Shown in pieces: positions 54,521 to 63,861 of a stretch of 64,000 bases of DNA (within the stretch, counting starts at the first letter, position 1; the number at the start of each line of letters is the position of its first letter). The position numbers were made by a program, and so were the translations under genes. The stretch comes from Nocardioides acrostichi. Its GTDB lineage: Bacteria; Actinomycetota; Actinomycetes; Propionibacteriales; Nocardioidaceae. The DNA lies in NCBI RefSeq assembly GCF_015319165.1, contig NZ_JADIVZ010000002.1, positions 372,001 through 436,000 of the forward strand, read 5' to 3'. The notes below the pieces were generated by a model, which saw only the letters and a program-made list of their open reading frames with translations, was not told the DNA's origin and did not search any database.

Positions 54521-55291
54521 ATGAGCCATGAGCAGGTAGTGGTGAGCGAGGTACGCGACGGCGTGCAGGTCATCACGATCAACCGCCCCGAGGCCCGCAA
54601 CGCCATCAACGGTGAGGTGGCCCGAGGTGTCGCGGCCGCCCTCGACGAGCTCGACGGCGACGACGAGCTGCGGGTGGGGGTTCTCACGGGTGCCGGCGGA
54701 GGATTCTGCTCGGGCATGGACCTCAAGGGCTTTCTCGCCGGCGACCTGCCGTTCGTCGAGGGCCGCGGCTTCGGCGGGCTGGTCGAGCAGCGCCCGGTCA
54801 AGCCACTCATAGCCGCCGTCGAGGGGTTCGCGGTGGCCGGCGGCTTCGAGCTGATGCTCGCCTGCGACCTCGTCGTGGTCGGCGAGAACGCGCGCCTCGG
54901 CGTGCCCGAGGTCAAGCGCGGCCTCGTGGCCGGGGCCGGTGCGGCGATGCTGCTGCCGCAACGCATCCCCGAGGCGATCGCGCTGGAGCTCCTGCTCACC
55001 GGCGACTACGTGCCGGCCGCTCGCGCCTACGAGCTCGGCCTGGTCAACCGGGTTGTCGACGACGGCACCGCGCTCGACGCCGCCCTCGAGCTCGCCGCCG
55101 CGATCGCCGCGAACGGGCCCCTCGCCGTCCGGGTCACCAAGCAGGTGGCGCTGGACGCGCCGTCGTGGTCGCAGGCCGAGCGGTGGACCAAGCAGGGCGA
55201 GATCATGGGGCCGGTCTTCACGAGCGAGGACGCCGCCGAGGGTGCCTCGGCGTTCGCCGAGAAGCGCACGCCGCGGTGGAGGGGCCGCTGA
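54521..55291 (+). CDS. enoyl-CoA hydratase/crotonase
   Basis: 256 aa from ATG 54521 (GGGAGAGAGCAGC precedes). VQVITINRPEARNAINGEVARG, GGGFCSGMDLKGF, and the two oxyanion/acid residues in AGGFELMLACDLVV and LGVPEVKRGLVAGAGA. Hydrates or isomerises an enoyl-CoA. The Glu pair suggests hydratase. It follows dienelactone hydrolase. Confidence 0.92.
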   Translation: MSHEQVVVSEVRDGVQVITINRPEARNAINGEVARGVAAALDELDGDDELRVGVLTGAGGGFCSGMDLKGFLAGDLPFVEGRGFGGLVEQRPVKPLIAAVEGFAVAGGFELMLACDLVVVGENARLGVPEVKRGLVAGAGAAMLLPQRIPEAIALELLLTGDYVPAARAYELGLVNRVVDDGTALDAALELAAAIAANGPLAVRVTKQVALDAPSWSQAERWTKQGEIMGPVFTSEDAAEGASAFAEKRTPRWRGR

Positions 55292-55338
55292 CCCCGGGGG
55301 CGGACGAGATCGGGCGCACGTGGTGCGATCATGGCTCG

Positions 55339-55992
55339 GTGCGAGATCGGGCCTCGGGAGCGTTGCTGTGGCTGCGCGCTCTCCTGACCGGCTCGCTCAT
55401 GGTGCTGCTCGGTGTCGTCGGGCACATGAGCGCCGGTGGTGAGCCTCCGCCGCCGTGGGCCCTGGTGGCGCTCTGCGTCGCCGCCGTGGTGCTGACCGCA
55501 CCCTCACTCACCCGTCGGGTCTCGACCCTGCGCTGCATGGCGCTGCTGGTGGCGGGTCAGACCGTCACCCACCTCTCCTTGGAGGTGCTCGCGGCCAGTG
55601 GACGCCGCGGCAGTGCGCCGTCCGGGCGCCTGCACCTGCACGAGGGCGCGCTGCCGCACGTGCACGGTGCGGTCGTGGACGCCGGCACGGGGGCGCCGTC
55701 CCTGGGCACCGAGCTGATCGGGCACCTCACGATGCACGGCTCGATGGCCCTGGCCCACCTCGTGGCCGCGCTCGGGGTGGGACTCTGGCTGGCCGTCGGC
55801 GAGCGCACCCTTTGGACCCTGCTGGCACTGGCTGCTCGCCGGGTGCTGCACCTGCTGCGGCCGACGGCCGCATCCGCCACGACCGGCCCGAGCGCCCGAC
55901 CCCCGGTACCGGGATCCTTGCTGCGCCCGTGTGCCCCCCGTTGGCGCACGGCGCCGCGCCGCCGTCGCGGACCTCCTCTGCTGCTCGGCTGA
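55339..55992 (+). CDS. His-rich integral membrane protein
   Basis: 217 aa from GTG 55339 (an earlier GTG at 55276 would overlap the crotonase). About four helices: LLWLRALLTGSLMVLLGVVGH, WALVALCVAAVVLTA, MALLVAGQTVTHLSLEVLA, LVAALGVGLWLAVGERTLW. Histidines cluster (GRLHLHEGALPHVHGAVVD, GHLTMHG), which suggests metal binding, perhaps copper. Arg-rich C terminus. Unknown family. Placed before the PepSY protein. Confidence 0.65.
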   Translation: MRDRASGALLWLRALLTGSLMVLLGVVGHMSAGGEPPPPWALVALCVAAVVLTAPSLTRRVSTLRCMALLVAGQTVTHLSLEVLAASGRRGSAPSGRLHLHEGALPHVHGAVVDAGTGAPSLGTELIGHLTMHGSMALAHLVAALGVGLWLAVGERTLWTLLALAARRVLHLLRPTAASATTGPSARPPVPGSLLRPCAPRWRTAPRRRRGPPLLLG

Positions 55993-56123
55993 CCACGACC
56001 CGTCCGGGTCGACGGTCGCACGCGCTCAACCCAGCCCGTCGGCACCCGCCACCGGGCCATGTCCGCATACCGCGGCGCCAGCCTCGAGCCAGCGCGCCCG
56101 GTCGAGCACGAACAGAGGATCAC

Positions 56124-57638
56124 GTGACCACAGACCTCAGCACCCCCGACCACTCGCCACCCGTCGGCACCCACCCCCGCCGCACGGCGCCATCCGATCG
56201 AGCCACGAAGGGCGGCCTCTTCCGGGCCGTCTGGCGATGGCACTTCTTCGCCAGCTTCCTCGTCGTGCCGGTGCTCCTGGTGCTGGCGACGACCGGGCTG
56301 ATCTACCTCCTGCGATTCCAGATCGAACCGCTGCTGCACGCCGACCTCATGCGCGTCGACGTGCCGAGCGACACGCAGGCGGCGGCGACCACCAAGACCT
56401 ACGACACCCAGCTCGAGGCGGTGCGCTCCGCCTACCCCGGCGCCACCGTGGAGTCCCTGACCGAACCGGGTGCCGCCGACGAGCCGACCCGCTTCACGAT
56501 CACGACCGCCGACGGCGGGGGACGCGACGTCTTCGTCGACCCCTACGACGGACGAGTGCTCGGGTCACTGAACCCGGAGACGACGCTGTCGGGGTACGCG
56601 GTGCGCCTGCACGCGAACCTGATGGCCGGCCGCCTGGGCGACACGATCATGGAGATCGGCGCCTGCTGGGCGATCGTCATGGCCCTCACCGGCTACTACC
56701 TCTTCGTGCGTGGACGCCGCGCGCGGCGTCGGCAGGCACGCGCGGCGCGGCGCGGTGCGAGGCTGCGGACCCGGCACGCGACCGTCGGGCTGGTGGTGGG
56801 CGTCGGGCTGCTCTACCTCTTGGTCTCGGGTCTGCCGTGGACCGGCTTCTGGGGTGCGCAGGTGCAGTCCCTGGCCACCGACCGGGGCTCGTCGCTGTGG
56901 AGCACCGACCCGGGCGCCGTGTCCGACCCGACGTCGACGCTGGACGAATCGCTCCCGCACAGTCACACCGGAACCGTGCCGTGGGGCATGGAGGACTCCG
57001 AGGTTCCGCAGTCCGAGCGCACCGACGACGGGTCGGTGGCGAACATCGAGACCGCGGTGGCCGTGGCCGGCGAGCGGGGGCTGCGGCACCCGTTCACGAT
57101 CGCGCTGCCGTCGGAGGATCTCGCGGACCCCGGCGTCTACTCCGTCATCGGGTACGCCTTCGACGCACCCTCCGACGAGCGCACCGTGCACGTCGACCGC
57201 TACGGCGGGCAGGTGGTGTCGACCTACGGGTTCGACGACTACCCGCTGCTGGCCAAGGTGGTCAGCCACGGCATCGGTCTGCACGAGGGCCGCTCGTGGG
57301 GGCTGTGGTCGTTCTGGGGCGCGGCGCTGATGTGCGTCGCGGTGATGTTCATGTGCGTCACCGGGCCGCTCATGTGGTGGCGACGCCGTCCGCGCGGCAG
57401 TGGCCGGCTGGGCGCTCCCCGCGGCCGGATGCCGCTGCGCGCGACGCCTGCGCTGCTGGTCGGGTTCGTCGCCCTCGGTGTGTTCCTGCCGCTGTTCGGG
57501 CTCTCACTCGTGGTGGTGCTCGCCCTCGACCAGCTGGTGCTGCGCCGCGTCACGGAGAACGGTCGAAGCGACCCGGGAAGTCGCCGCCGCCACCGTCGTC
57601 GGTGCCGAAGAAGTCCGCCATCGGCCCGTGTCCTGTGA
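56124..57638 (+). CDS. PepSY-associated membrane protein (PiuB-like)
   Basis: 504 aa from GTG 56124 with AGAGGAT upstream. RAVWRWHFFASFLVVPVLLVLATTGLIYL is the first helix and PepSY_TM opening; PepSY-like repeats AYPGATVESLTEPGAADEPTRF and DRYGGQVVSTYGFDDYPLLA occur between helices; further helices at GACWAIVMALTGYYLFVRG, VGLLYLLVSGLPW, SFWGAALMCVAVMFMCVTG and the C terminus. Such proteins are linked to metal reduction or uptake. The Arg-rich tail overlaps the next gene on the other strand by 89 bp. Confidence 0.87.
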   Translation: MTTDLSTPDHSPPVGTHPRRTAPSDRATKGGLFRAVWRWHFFASFLVVPVLLVLATTGLIYLLRFQIEPLLHADLMRVDVPSDTQAAATTKTYDTQLEAVRSAYPGATVESLTEPGAADEPTRFTITTADGGGRDVFVDPYDGRVLGSLNPETTLSGYAVRLHANLMAGRLGDTIMEIGACWAIVMALTGYYLFVRGRRARRRQARAARRGARLRTRHATVGLVVGVGLLYLLVSGLPWTGFWGAQVQSLATDRGSSLWSTDPGAVSDPTSTLDESLPHSHTGTVPWGMEDSEVPQSERTDDGSVANIETAVAVAGERGLRHPFTIALPSEDLADPGVYSVIGYAFDAPSDERTVHVDRYGGQVVSTYGFDDYPLLAKVVSHGIGLHEGRSWGLWSFWGAALMCVAVMFMCVTGPLMWWRRRPRGSGRLGAPRGRMPLRATPALLVGFVALGVFLPLFGLSLVVVLALDQLVLRRVTENGRSDPGSRRRHRRRCRRSPPSARVL

Positions 57639-58086
57639 CCGCGGCGATGACCGCGACGACGATCACCACGCCGACGGCGGCGAAGAAGAGGCCCACGACG
57701 CCGACGAAGGCCGAGGCACCGGCGCTGACCTCGGCCAACTGGGATCGGGTCGGATCCTTCGGGTCGTAGACCAGCCCGATCGGGCTGCCGGGGCCGCCCA
57801 CGAACCGGTCGGGCACCTCCGTGCGGTCGTCGACCTGCTGCCCGGTCCGGGGGTCTCGGTAGGTGTAGTGCGCGATCATCACGTACCGCACATCGGTGTG
57901 GTGGTGGTCGTCGTGGCTGCTGGAGCTCGTGCGCCGCTCCTGGGCCAGCGAGACCACCTCGCCCTGGATCGGCGTCCAGCTTCGCGCGCGGCTCACCGAG
58001 GTGATCGCGCGGTAGAGGATCGTCGAGCCGACGAGCACGAACACGGCGCCGATGAAGCCGGGGACGATGAGCACGGGGGTGGGCAC
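57550..58086 (-). CDS. DUF3592 membrane protein
   Basis: 178 aa, GTG start. Two hydrophobic helices (VLIVPGFIGAVFVLVGSTIL and FVGVVGLFFAAVGVVIVVAV) flank a domain with TPIQGEVVSLAQERR, HDDHHHTDVRYVMIAHYTYRDP and GLVYDPKDPTRSQL. The pattern is DUF3592. Function unknown. Its 3-prime end overlaps the PepSY gene. Confidence 0.8.
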   Translation of the reverse strand: MPTPVLIVPGFIGAVFVLVGSTILYRAITSVSRARSWTPIQGEVVSLAQERRTSSSSHDDHHHTDVRYVMIAHYTYRDPRTGQQVDDRTEVPDRFVGGPGSPIGLVYDPKDPTRSQLAEVSAGASAFVGVVGLFFAAVGVVIVVAVIAAVTGHGPMADFFGTDDGGGGDFPGRFDRSP

Positions 58087-58167
58087 GGCGTCACTGTGTC
58101 ACGCCGGCGGCCTGGGTATGTTCGGTCCCCGGCTGGTCGCCGTGACCCGGGGTGGGCACCGGTGGAT

Positions 58168-59130
58168 TCACGAGGCGAGCGTCTGGCTCGGCAGCTCCTG
58201 GTAGGCATCGCGATAGCTCGCCGCGAATCGGCCGAGATGGAAGAAGCCCCAGCGCGCGGCGATGTCGGTGACCGAGGAGGTGCTGCCGTCTGCTGCGAGC
58301 AGGTCGGCGCGAGCTCGCTCGAGGCGGATGCGCCGCAACCGCTCGAGCGGCGGCATGCCGAGCTCTCTTTGGAACGCTGCTTGCAGGGTGCGGGCGGAGA
58401 CGCCGGTCTCGGCGGCGAAGTCGGCCAGGTGCCACTCGCGCTCCGGTCCGGCCTCCATCAGGTCGAGCACCTGGCGCACCAGGCGGCCAGGCAGCGCGGG
58501 AGCCTCGGTGGATCGCTGGCGGTTGTGCGGCTGGGCCGCCACGAGGCCGGAGATCACCGTCTGCTCGAAGTGCGAGGCGGCCAGGCTCGAGCGGAACAGT
58601 GCCCCGCCGGAGTCCAGTTCGTCGACGCCCAGTCGCACCAGTCGCAGCCACGAGCGCAGAGCCGGGGCGTCGAGGTCCATCAGTGCGTCGAAGACCAACG
58701 GGCCTTCGCCGCTGTCGACGCCTGCTACGGCCTCGACCGCCGCCCGGCGCATGTAGACCAGCAGTTGCTCGCAGCCGTCGCCCCAGATCATGTCGACGGG
58801 CTCGGTGGGTGAGCCGAGGGAGGCCCTGCTGCGGTCGGAGGCGACGACCCGTTCGCCGACGCGCACACGAGCGCGGCCGGCGAGCGGGATCTGTACCAGG
58901 AAGAAGTCGTCGAAGGTGCCGGGGGTGATGCGTACCTCGTCGCCGTAGCGCAGATAGTTGAGCGTGACGTCGTGCCCGATGGGTGCGGCGTTGTGCACCA
59001 TGTCGAGTCGGCCGTCGGGCTTGGTCAGCGTGAGTCGATGCGGGCAGAACCTGCGGGCCACCTCGTCGCGCGCCTCGTCGCGGTCGCGAGTGGCGACACT
59101 GCGGTGCTGGGGGAGCAGGTTCCTGGTCAC
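58168..59130 (-). CDS. AraC family transcriptional regulator
   Basis: 320 aa from GTG 59130 with CAGGAGG at good spacing; an earlier ATG at 59166 lacks one. N-terminal ligand-type domain (RITPGTFDDFFLVQIPLAGRARV), C-terminal pair of HTHs: WHLADFAAETGVSARTLQAAFQRELGMPPLERLRRIRLERARADLL and SVTDIAARWGFFHLGRFAASYRDAYQELPS. Divergent from the SDR gene, with an inverted repeat between. Probably the activator of the 59-64 kb cluster. Confidence 0.93.
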   Translation of the reverse strand: MTRNLLPQHRSVATRDRDEARDEVARRFCPHRLTLTKPDGRLDMVHNAAPIGHDVTLNYLRYGDEVRITPGTFDDFFLVQIPLAGRARVRVGERVVASDRSRASLGSPTEPVDMIWGDGCEQLLVYMRRAAVEAVAGVDSGEGPLVFDALMDLDAPALRSWLRLVRLGVDELDSGGALFRSSLAASHFEQTVISGLVAAQPHNRQRSTEAPALPGRLVRQVLDLMEAGPEREWHLADFAAETGVSARTLQAAFQRELGMPPLERLRRIRLERARADLLAADGSTSSVTDIAARWGFFHLGRFAASYRDAYQELPSQTLAS

Positions 59131-59175
59131 GGCGACCTCCTGCGGTCCATTGGCGCACGCGCGCACGAGTCATGT

Positions 59176-59199
59176 CAAGCAAGTCTCGATCGTTGCTTG
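59176..59199. promoter_or_regulatory. inverted repeat CAAGCAA-N10-TTGCTTG
   Basis: Perfect 7-bp arms at 59176-59182 and 59193-59199, between the divergent AraC and SDR genes. The right part, CGATCGTTGCTTG (59187-59199), recurs as its exact complement at 63834-63846 in the RidA/FAH gap. Likely operator for the cluster; binding by AraC or another regulator is inferred. Confidence 0.6.
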
Positions 59200-59337
59200 G
59201 ATGAAACATTGCGGTTTGTGGATGGCCGCCGCGGATTCCGGCTAGTGACCCGCATCTCGCCGCCCTAGCGTCCCGGCAACTCACCTGCGAGTCGCACCCA
59301 CCCGGTGCACCGCGAGTCCTGACAAGGAGGTGCCGTG

Positions 59338-60123
59338 ATGGCAGATCTGACCGGCCGGACGGCGATCGTCACCGGCGGAGCGACGCTCCTGGCCCACGGC
59401 GTGATCAGCGCTCTGGCCCAGGCCGGCGCCCGTGTGGTGGTCGCCGACATCGACGAGCTAGGCGGCGGTGCGGCCGAGTCGCTCGGCGCCGAGGTCGTCT
59501 ATCGGCGTACCGACGTCACGAAGGACGGCGAGATCGCCGCCCTGATCGAGGCGACGGTGGAGCGGTTCGGCGGCATCGACATCGTCGTCAACCTGGCTGC
59601 CACCTACCTCGACGAGGGTTTCGCGACCCGGCGATCGGACTGGCTCACCGCGCTCGACGTGAACCTCGTCAGCATGGTCGAGGTGGTACGCGCCGCACAC
59701 CCGCACCTGGCGGCCAGCGCCGGTGGCGCCGTCATCAACTTCACCTCCATCTCCAGCAAGGTCGCCCAGACCGGCCGCTGGGTCTACCCGGCCTGCAAGG
59801 CGGCCATCGTGCAGCTGACTCGCTCGATGGCGATGGACTTCGCCGGCGACGGCATCCGGGTCAACTCCGTGAGCCCCGGGTGGACGTGGTCGAAGATCAT
59901 GGACGACCTCTCCGGCGGCGATCGCGCCAAGACCGACAAGGTGGCAGCGCCGTTCCACCTCACCGGACGCGTCGGCGACGGGCGCGAGGTGGGCGAGGTC
60001 GTGGCCTTCCTCGCCTCCGATGCCGCCTCGGTCGTCACCGCTGCCGACTGGGCCGCCGACGGCGGCTACTCGGCACTCGGTCCCGAGCAGGCCGTACCCG
60101 CCATTCCGCAGCTCGCGGACTGA
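59338..60123 (+). CDS. short-chain dehydrogenase/reductase
   Basis: 261 aa from ATG 59338 with AAGGAGG upstream. Loop TGGATLLAHGVISALAQAGA (a less canonical TGxxxxxG), NLAATYLDE, TSISSKVAQTGRWVYPACKAAI with Ser, Tyr and Lys. SDR that oxidises or reduces a hydroxyl/keto group. First gene of the cluster with the FMO. Confidence 0.91.
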   Translation: MADLTGRTAIVTGGATLLAHGVISALAQAGARVVVADIDELGGGAAESLGAEVVYRRTDVTKDGEIAALIEATVERFGGIDIVVNLAATYLDEGFATRRSDWLTALDVNLVSMVEVVRAAHPHLAASAGGAVINFTSISSKVAQTGRWVYPACKAAIVQLTRSMAMDFAGDGIRVNSVSPGWTWSKIMDDLSGGDRAKTDKVAAPFHLTGRVGDGREVGEVVAFLASDAASVVTAADWAADGGYSALGPEQAVPAIPQLAD

Positions 60124-60146
60124 CCCGAACCCGCAGGAGAGACGTC

Positions 60147-61616
60147 ATGAAGATCGCCATCGTGGGTGCCGGATTCGCCGGCATCTCCTCAGCCAAGGTG
60201 CTCACGGAGCTCGGTCACGACGTGACCGTCTACGAGAAGACCCCCGACATCGGCGGCGTGTGGAGCACGACGCGCCGCTACCCGGGCCTGAAGACCCAGA
60301 ACAACAAGGGCACCTACTGTCTCTCGGACCTGAAGATGCCCGGCGACTACCCCGAGTGGCCCAGTGGCGAGCAGGTCGCGGCCTACCTGGCCTCGTACGC
60401 CGAGAAGTTCGGGCTCACCGACAAGATCCGCCTCGACACCGAGGTCACGATCGCCGAGCCTGCTGCCGGCGGCGGCTGGAGCGTGGTCACGGCCCTCGGC
60501 GCCGAGCACGTCGACCACCTGGTGCTGGCCAGTGGCATCTTCTCGCGACCGTTCGTGCCGCCGGTCGAGGGCATCGAGGAGTTCGAGCAGGCGGGTGGGC
60601 AGTACCTGCCGGCGAGCGAGTTCCACAGCCTCGAGCAAGTGCGCGGCAAGCACACCGTCGTACTCGGCTACGGCAAGTCCGCGTGCGACATCACCGTCGA
60701 GATCGCCAAGCAGGCCGCCTCCACCACCGTCGTGGCGCGCGAGCTGCTGTGGAAGATGCCGCGCAAGATCAAGGGCGTCCTCAACTACAAGTACCTCATG
60801 CTCACGCGGATGGGCGAGGGGTTGTTCCGCTACCGTGCGCTCAACGGGGCGGAGAGGCTGCTGCACGCGAACGACTCCAAGATCGCTTCGGGGATGCTCG
60901 GCAGCGTCGAGGGCGTGACCACCAAGCAGCTCGGTCTGCAGGATCTCGACCTCGTGCCCCAGGGCACGTTCTCCGACATCGCCAAGTCGACGGTGTCGCT
61001 GGCCACCGAGGGCTTCTTCGAGGGAGTGGCGTCCAAGCGGATCACCGTGCACCGCGACACCGTGATCAGCCGGTTCGTGGAGAAGGACGGCGCACCCCAC
61101 GCCGAGCTCGCGAACGGCGAGGTGATCCGGGCCGACGTCGTCATCGCCGCGACCGGCTGGACCCAGGACATCCCGTTCCTCCCCGCCGAGGTGCTCGAGA
61201 AGCTGCTCGACGCCAACGGCGACTTCCTGCTCTACCGGCAGATCCACCCGATCCAGGTGCCCGACCTCAGCTTCGCCGGCTACAACTCGTCGTTCTTCTC
61301 GCCGCTCTCGGCGGAGGTCTCCGCGCTCTGGATCGGCTCGTTCCTCGGCGGCCACCACACCCCGCCCCCGACCGAGGAGATGCTCCGTCAGACTCGGGAG
61401 CGCCTGGCCTGGATGCGCGAGCGCACCGGCGGCATGCACGCGCGCGGCACCAACATCATCCCGTTCTCGATGCACAACGTCGACGAGGTGCTGGGCGACA
61501 TCGGCCTCGACGTGCCCCGGCGCACCAAGGCCAAGCAGTGGCTGCTCCCGGTCAAGCCGGCCGACTACCGCCGGCTGACGCCGAAGCTGGCCAAGCGCCT
61601 CGCCGCCGCGCGATGA
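60147..61616 (+). CDS. flavin-containing monooxygenase-like protein
   Basis: 489 aa, ATG start with CAGGAGAG. FAD loop IAIVGAGFAGISSAKVL, GGVWSTTRRYPGLKTQNNKG, NADPH loop VVLGYGKSACDITVEIA, and ADVVIAATGWTQDIPFL near the end. Family of FMOs and Baeyer-Villiger monooxygenases; the BVMO fingerprint is not exact (YLPASEFHS). It would oxygenate a ketone, amine or sulfur. Overlaps the next gene by 4 bp. Confidence 0.9.
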   Translation: MKIAIVGAGFAGISSAKVLTELGHDVTVYEKTPDIGGVWSTTRRYPGLKTQNNKGTYCLSDLKMPGDYPEWPSGEQVAAYLASYAEKFGLTDKIRLDTEVTIAEPAAGGGWSVVTALGAEHVDHLVLASGIFSRPFVPPVEGIEEFEQAGGQYLPASEFHSLEQVRGKHTVVLGYGKSACDITVEIAKQAASTTVVARELLWKMPRKIKGVLNYKYLMLTRMGEGLFRYRALNGAERLLHANDSKIASGMLGSVEGVTTKQLGLQDLDLVPQGTFSDIAKSTVSLATEGFFEGVASKRITVHRDTVISRFVEKDGAPHAELANGEVIRADVVIAATGWTQDIPFLPAEVLEKLLDANGDFLLYRQIHPIQVPDLSFAGYNSSFFSPLSAEVSALWIGSFLGGHHTPPPTEEMLRQTRERLAWMRERTGGMHARGTNIIPFSMHNVDEVLGDIGLDVPRRTKAKQWLLPVKPADYRRLTPKLAKRLAAAR

Positions 61617-63256
61617 GCGGCAGCTTCGACGTCGTCGTCGTGGGGGCCGGCGTCAACGGCCTCGTCGCGGCGGCCGAGCTGGCCGGGGCCGGACGCCGGG
61701 TGGCACTGGTCGACGAGCGCGATCGGCTCGGTGGCTTCATCGCCTCCGACGAGCTCACCGTGCCGGGCTTCGTGCACGACACCTTCAGCTCCTGGCACCC
61801 GCTGTTTTGTGCGGGCGGCGCCTACGCCGATCTGGGGGCCGATCTGCATCGGCACGGGCTGGTGTACCGCAACGCCGAGGGTCCGGTCACCGCCTCGATC
61901 GGCGAGGGCGGTGTCGTGGTGGCCGACCGCAGCGCCGAGAAGACCGCCGCCGGCTTCGGGTCGGCGGCCGACCGGCAGGCCTACGTCGACATGCTCGCGC
62001 AGTTGGGTGAGTGGGCTCCGCATGTGTTCGGCGCCCTCGGAACCGAACTCGACACCCGCGGACTGGCTCGGCTCGGGATCTCCGCGCTGCGTGACCTGGG
62101 TCGCGCGGGGCTCACCGAGCTGATGCGGGTCTCGGCCCAGAGCGGGCGCGGCCTGACCCGCGAACGATTCGCGGGCAGCGAGGTCGACCAGCTGTGGGCG
62201 CCCTGGCTGCTGCACGCCGGACTCGCGCCCGACCAGGCCACCGGCGGTCTGATGCTGCCGGTGATGGCGTTCACCATGCACGAGATCGGGCTGCCGGTCG
62301 TCGAGGGCGGCGCCGCGAACTTCGTGGCCGCCTTCGAGCTGCTGCTCCAAGAGCGCGGCGTCGAGGTGCTGTTGGGCGCCCGGGCCGAGCGCATCGAGAT
62401 GAGCGCGGGCCGCCCCGTCGCAGTGCACCTCGGGCATCGACGTCTGGCCACCTCCGCGGTGCTGGCCTCGACCTCGACCCGGGTGCTCTACGAGGAGTTG
62501 CTGTCGGGCCACCCCGCGGTCGCCGAGACCGGTCGCCGTGCCGTGGCCCGGCACCGCCCCGGCCGGGCTGCGGCCCAGATCCACCTGGCGCTCGACCGTC
62601 CGCTGAGCTGGCGCGACGAGCGGCTCGACGCCGTGCCGTTGGTGCATGTGAGCGAGGGTTCGAGCAGCACCGCCGTCGCGTGCGCCCAGGCCGAGGCCGG
62701 ACTGCTGCCCGCCGAGCCCACGGTCGTCGTCGGGCAGCAGTGCCTGCTCGACCCGACGCGCGCTCCGCACGGGAGGGCCACGCTGTGGCTGCAGTTGCAA
62801 GAGCTGCCCTGGAGGCCGCGCGGTGACGCCGCCGGCGAGCTCGACGTCAGCTCGGGCTGGACGCCGGAGCTCGCCGACGCGTACGCCGACCGGGTGCTGG
62901 CCCGGGTCGAGCGCTTCGCTCCCGGGCTGCGCGAGTCGGTGATGGCGCGCCGCGTGATCAGCCCGACCGGCCTCCGTGACGCCAACGCCAACGCCGTCGA
63001 GGGCGACCCCTACGGCGGTGCGGCCGAGCTCGACCAGTCCCTGCTGTGGCGTCCCGGTGCCGACACCGGCCACCGCACGGCCGTGCCCGGCGTGTTCCAC
63101 ATCGGCGCCTTCACCCACCCCGGCCCGGGCCTCGGCGGCGGCTCCGGACACCTCGTCGCCCAGACCCTCCTCGCTCCCACCGCGGGGGTGCGGCTGGCGA
63201 ACGGCGTGCGCGGGCTGCTGTCCTCGCGCGTGGCCACCCGCCTGGGCCGTCGCTGA
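61613..63256 (+). CDS. phytoene desaturase-like FAD oxidoreductase
   Basis: 547 aa, ATG in ATGA overlap. VVVVGAGVNGLVAAAELAGAGR FAD site, GGFIASDELTVPGFVHDTFSSWHPLF, GLPVVEGGAANFVAAFELLL and HPGPGLGGGSGHLVAQTLL at the end. CrtI-like/NAD(P)/FAD-dependent family, common in terpenoid and lipid metabolism. Works presumably with the FMO and SDR on one substrate. Confidence 0.9.
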   Translation: MSGSFDVVVVGAGVNGLVAAAELAGAGRRVALVDERDRLGGFIASDELTVPGFVHDTFSSWHPLFCAGGAYADLGADLHRHGLVYRNAEGPVTASIGEGGVVVADRSAEKTAAGFGSAADRQAYVDMLAQLGEWAPHVFGALGTELDTRGLARLGISALRDLGRAGLTELMRVSAQSGRGLTRERFAGSEVDQLWAPWLLHAGLAPDQATGGLMLPVMAFTMHEIGLPVVEGGAANFVAAFELLLQERGVEVLLGARAERIEMSAGRPVAVHLGHRRLATSAVLASTSTRVLYEELLSGHPAVAETGRRAVARHRPGRAAAQIHLALDRPLSWRDERLDAVPLVHVSEGSSSTAVACAQAEAGLLPAEPTVVVGQQCLLDPTRAPHGRATLWLQLQELPWRPRGDAAGELDVSSGWTPELADAYADRVLARVERFAPGLRESVMARRVISPTGLRDANANAVEGDPYGGAAELDQSLLWRPGADTGHRTAVPGVFHIGAFTHPGPGLGGGSGHLVAQTLLAPTAGVRLANGVRGLLSSRVATRLGRR

Positions 63257-63371
63257 CGCCGGCGGCCGGCACGGGTCGGCGGTGAGCCCGGGCGTATCCG
63301 CTGCCCGATGGCGTGGCCCCCGGCGCACGCGGTCGCCGTGGAGCGCCTCGGGTGGGCCGCCCGGGTGCCGG

Positions 63372-63803
63372 TCAGTCGCCGGGACGCACGAGCCGCTCGT
63401 CGGGGATCACGGCCACGCCGAGGATCTCGATCAGCGCCTCCGGTTGCCAGAGCCCGCTCGTGCCGATGCCGGCCATGGAGGGGTAGACGGGCCCGGCCAG
63501 TTCGCGCCAGGCGTCCCCAATCTCGCGGCCGTGCGCCTGGTAGTCGGGGATGTCGGTGAGGTAGATGGTGATCGAGGTCAGATCCTCGGGCACTCCGCCC
63601 GCCTCGCGCAGCGTGGTGAGCACGTTGGCGAAGGCCTGACGGAACTGCTCGACGATGCCTCCCGGAACGATCCGCATGTCGCGGTCGAGGGCCGTCTGGC
63701 CGCCGAGATAGAGCGTGTTGCCACTCAGGGTGCCGTGGGAGTAGCCGCTCGGGGTGGGCAGCGAGGCCGGGTTGACAGTCACCGGGGCGAGGTCGTTGGT
63801 CAT
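63372..63803 (-). CDS. RidA family protein
   Basis: 143 aa, ATG start. YSHGTLSGNTLYLGGQTALDRDMRIVPGG, QFRQAFANVLTTLREAGGVPEDL, IYLTDIPDYQAHG and IEILGVAVIPDE. RidA/YjgF fold: enamine/imine deaminase or a relative. Divergent from the FAH-like gene with the shared operator. Confidence 0.92.
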   Translation of the reverse strand: MTNDLAPVTVNPASLPTPSGYSHGTLSGNTLYLGGQTALDRDMRIVPGGIVEQFRQAFANVLTTLREAGGVPEDLTSITIYLTDIPDYQAHGREIGDAWRELAGPVYPSMAGIGTSGLWQPEALIEILGVAVIPDERLVRPGD

Positions 63804-63833
63804 GCGACCGACCGTATCGCATCTATTGACAAA

Positions 63834-63846
63834 CAAGCAACGATCG
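63834..63846. promoter_or_regulatory. shared operator CAAGCAACGATCG
   Basis: Exact reverse complement of 59187-59199. Lies 15 bp upstream of the FAH-like ATG, 3 bp after a TTGACA (63826-63831) that could be a -35 box. It suggests joint control with the SDR/FMO cluster. Confidence 0.55.
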
Positions 63847-63861
63847 TGAACAGAATGAAAT

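Noticed and set aside
61613-63256. Carotenoid biosynthesis assignment for the CrtI-like gene
   Set aside because: No crtB or crtE neighbours; catabolic neighbours suggest another substrate.
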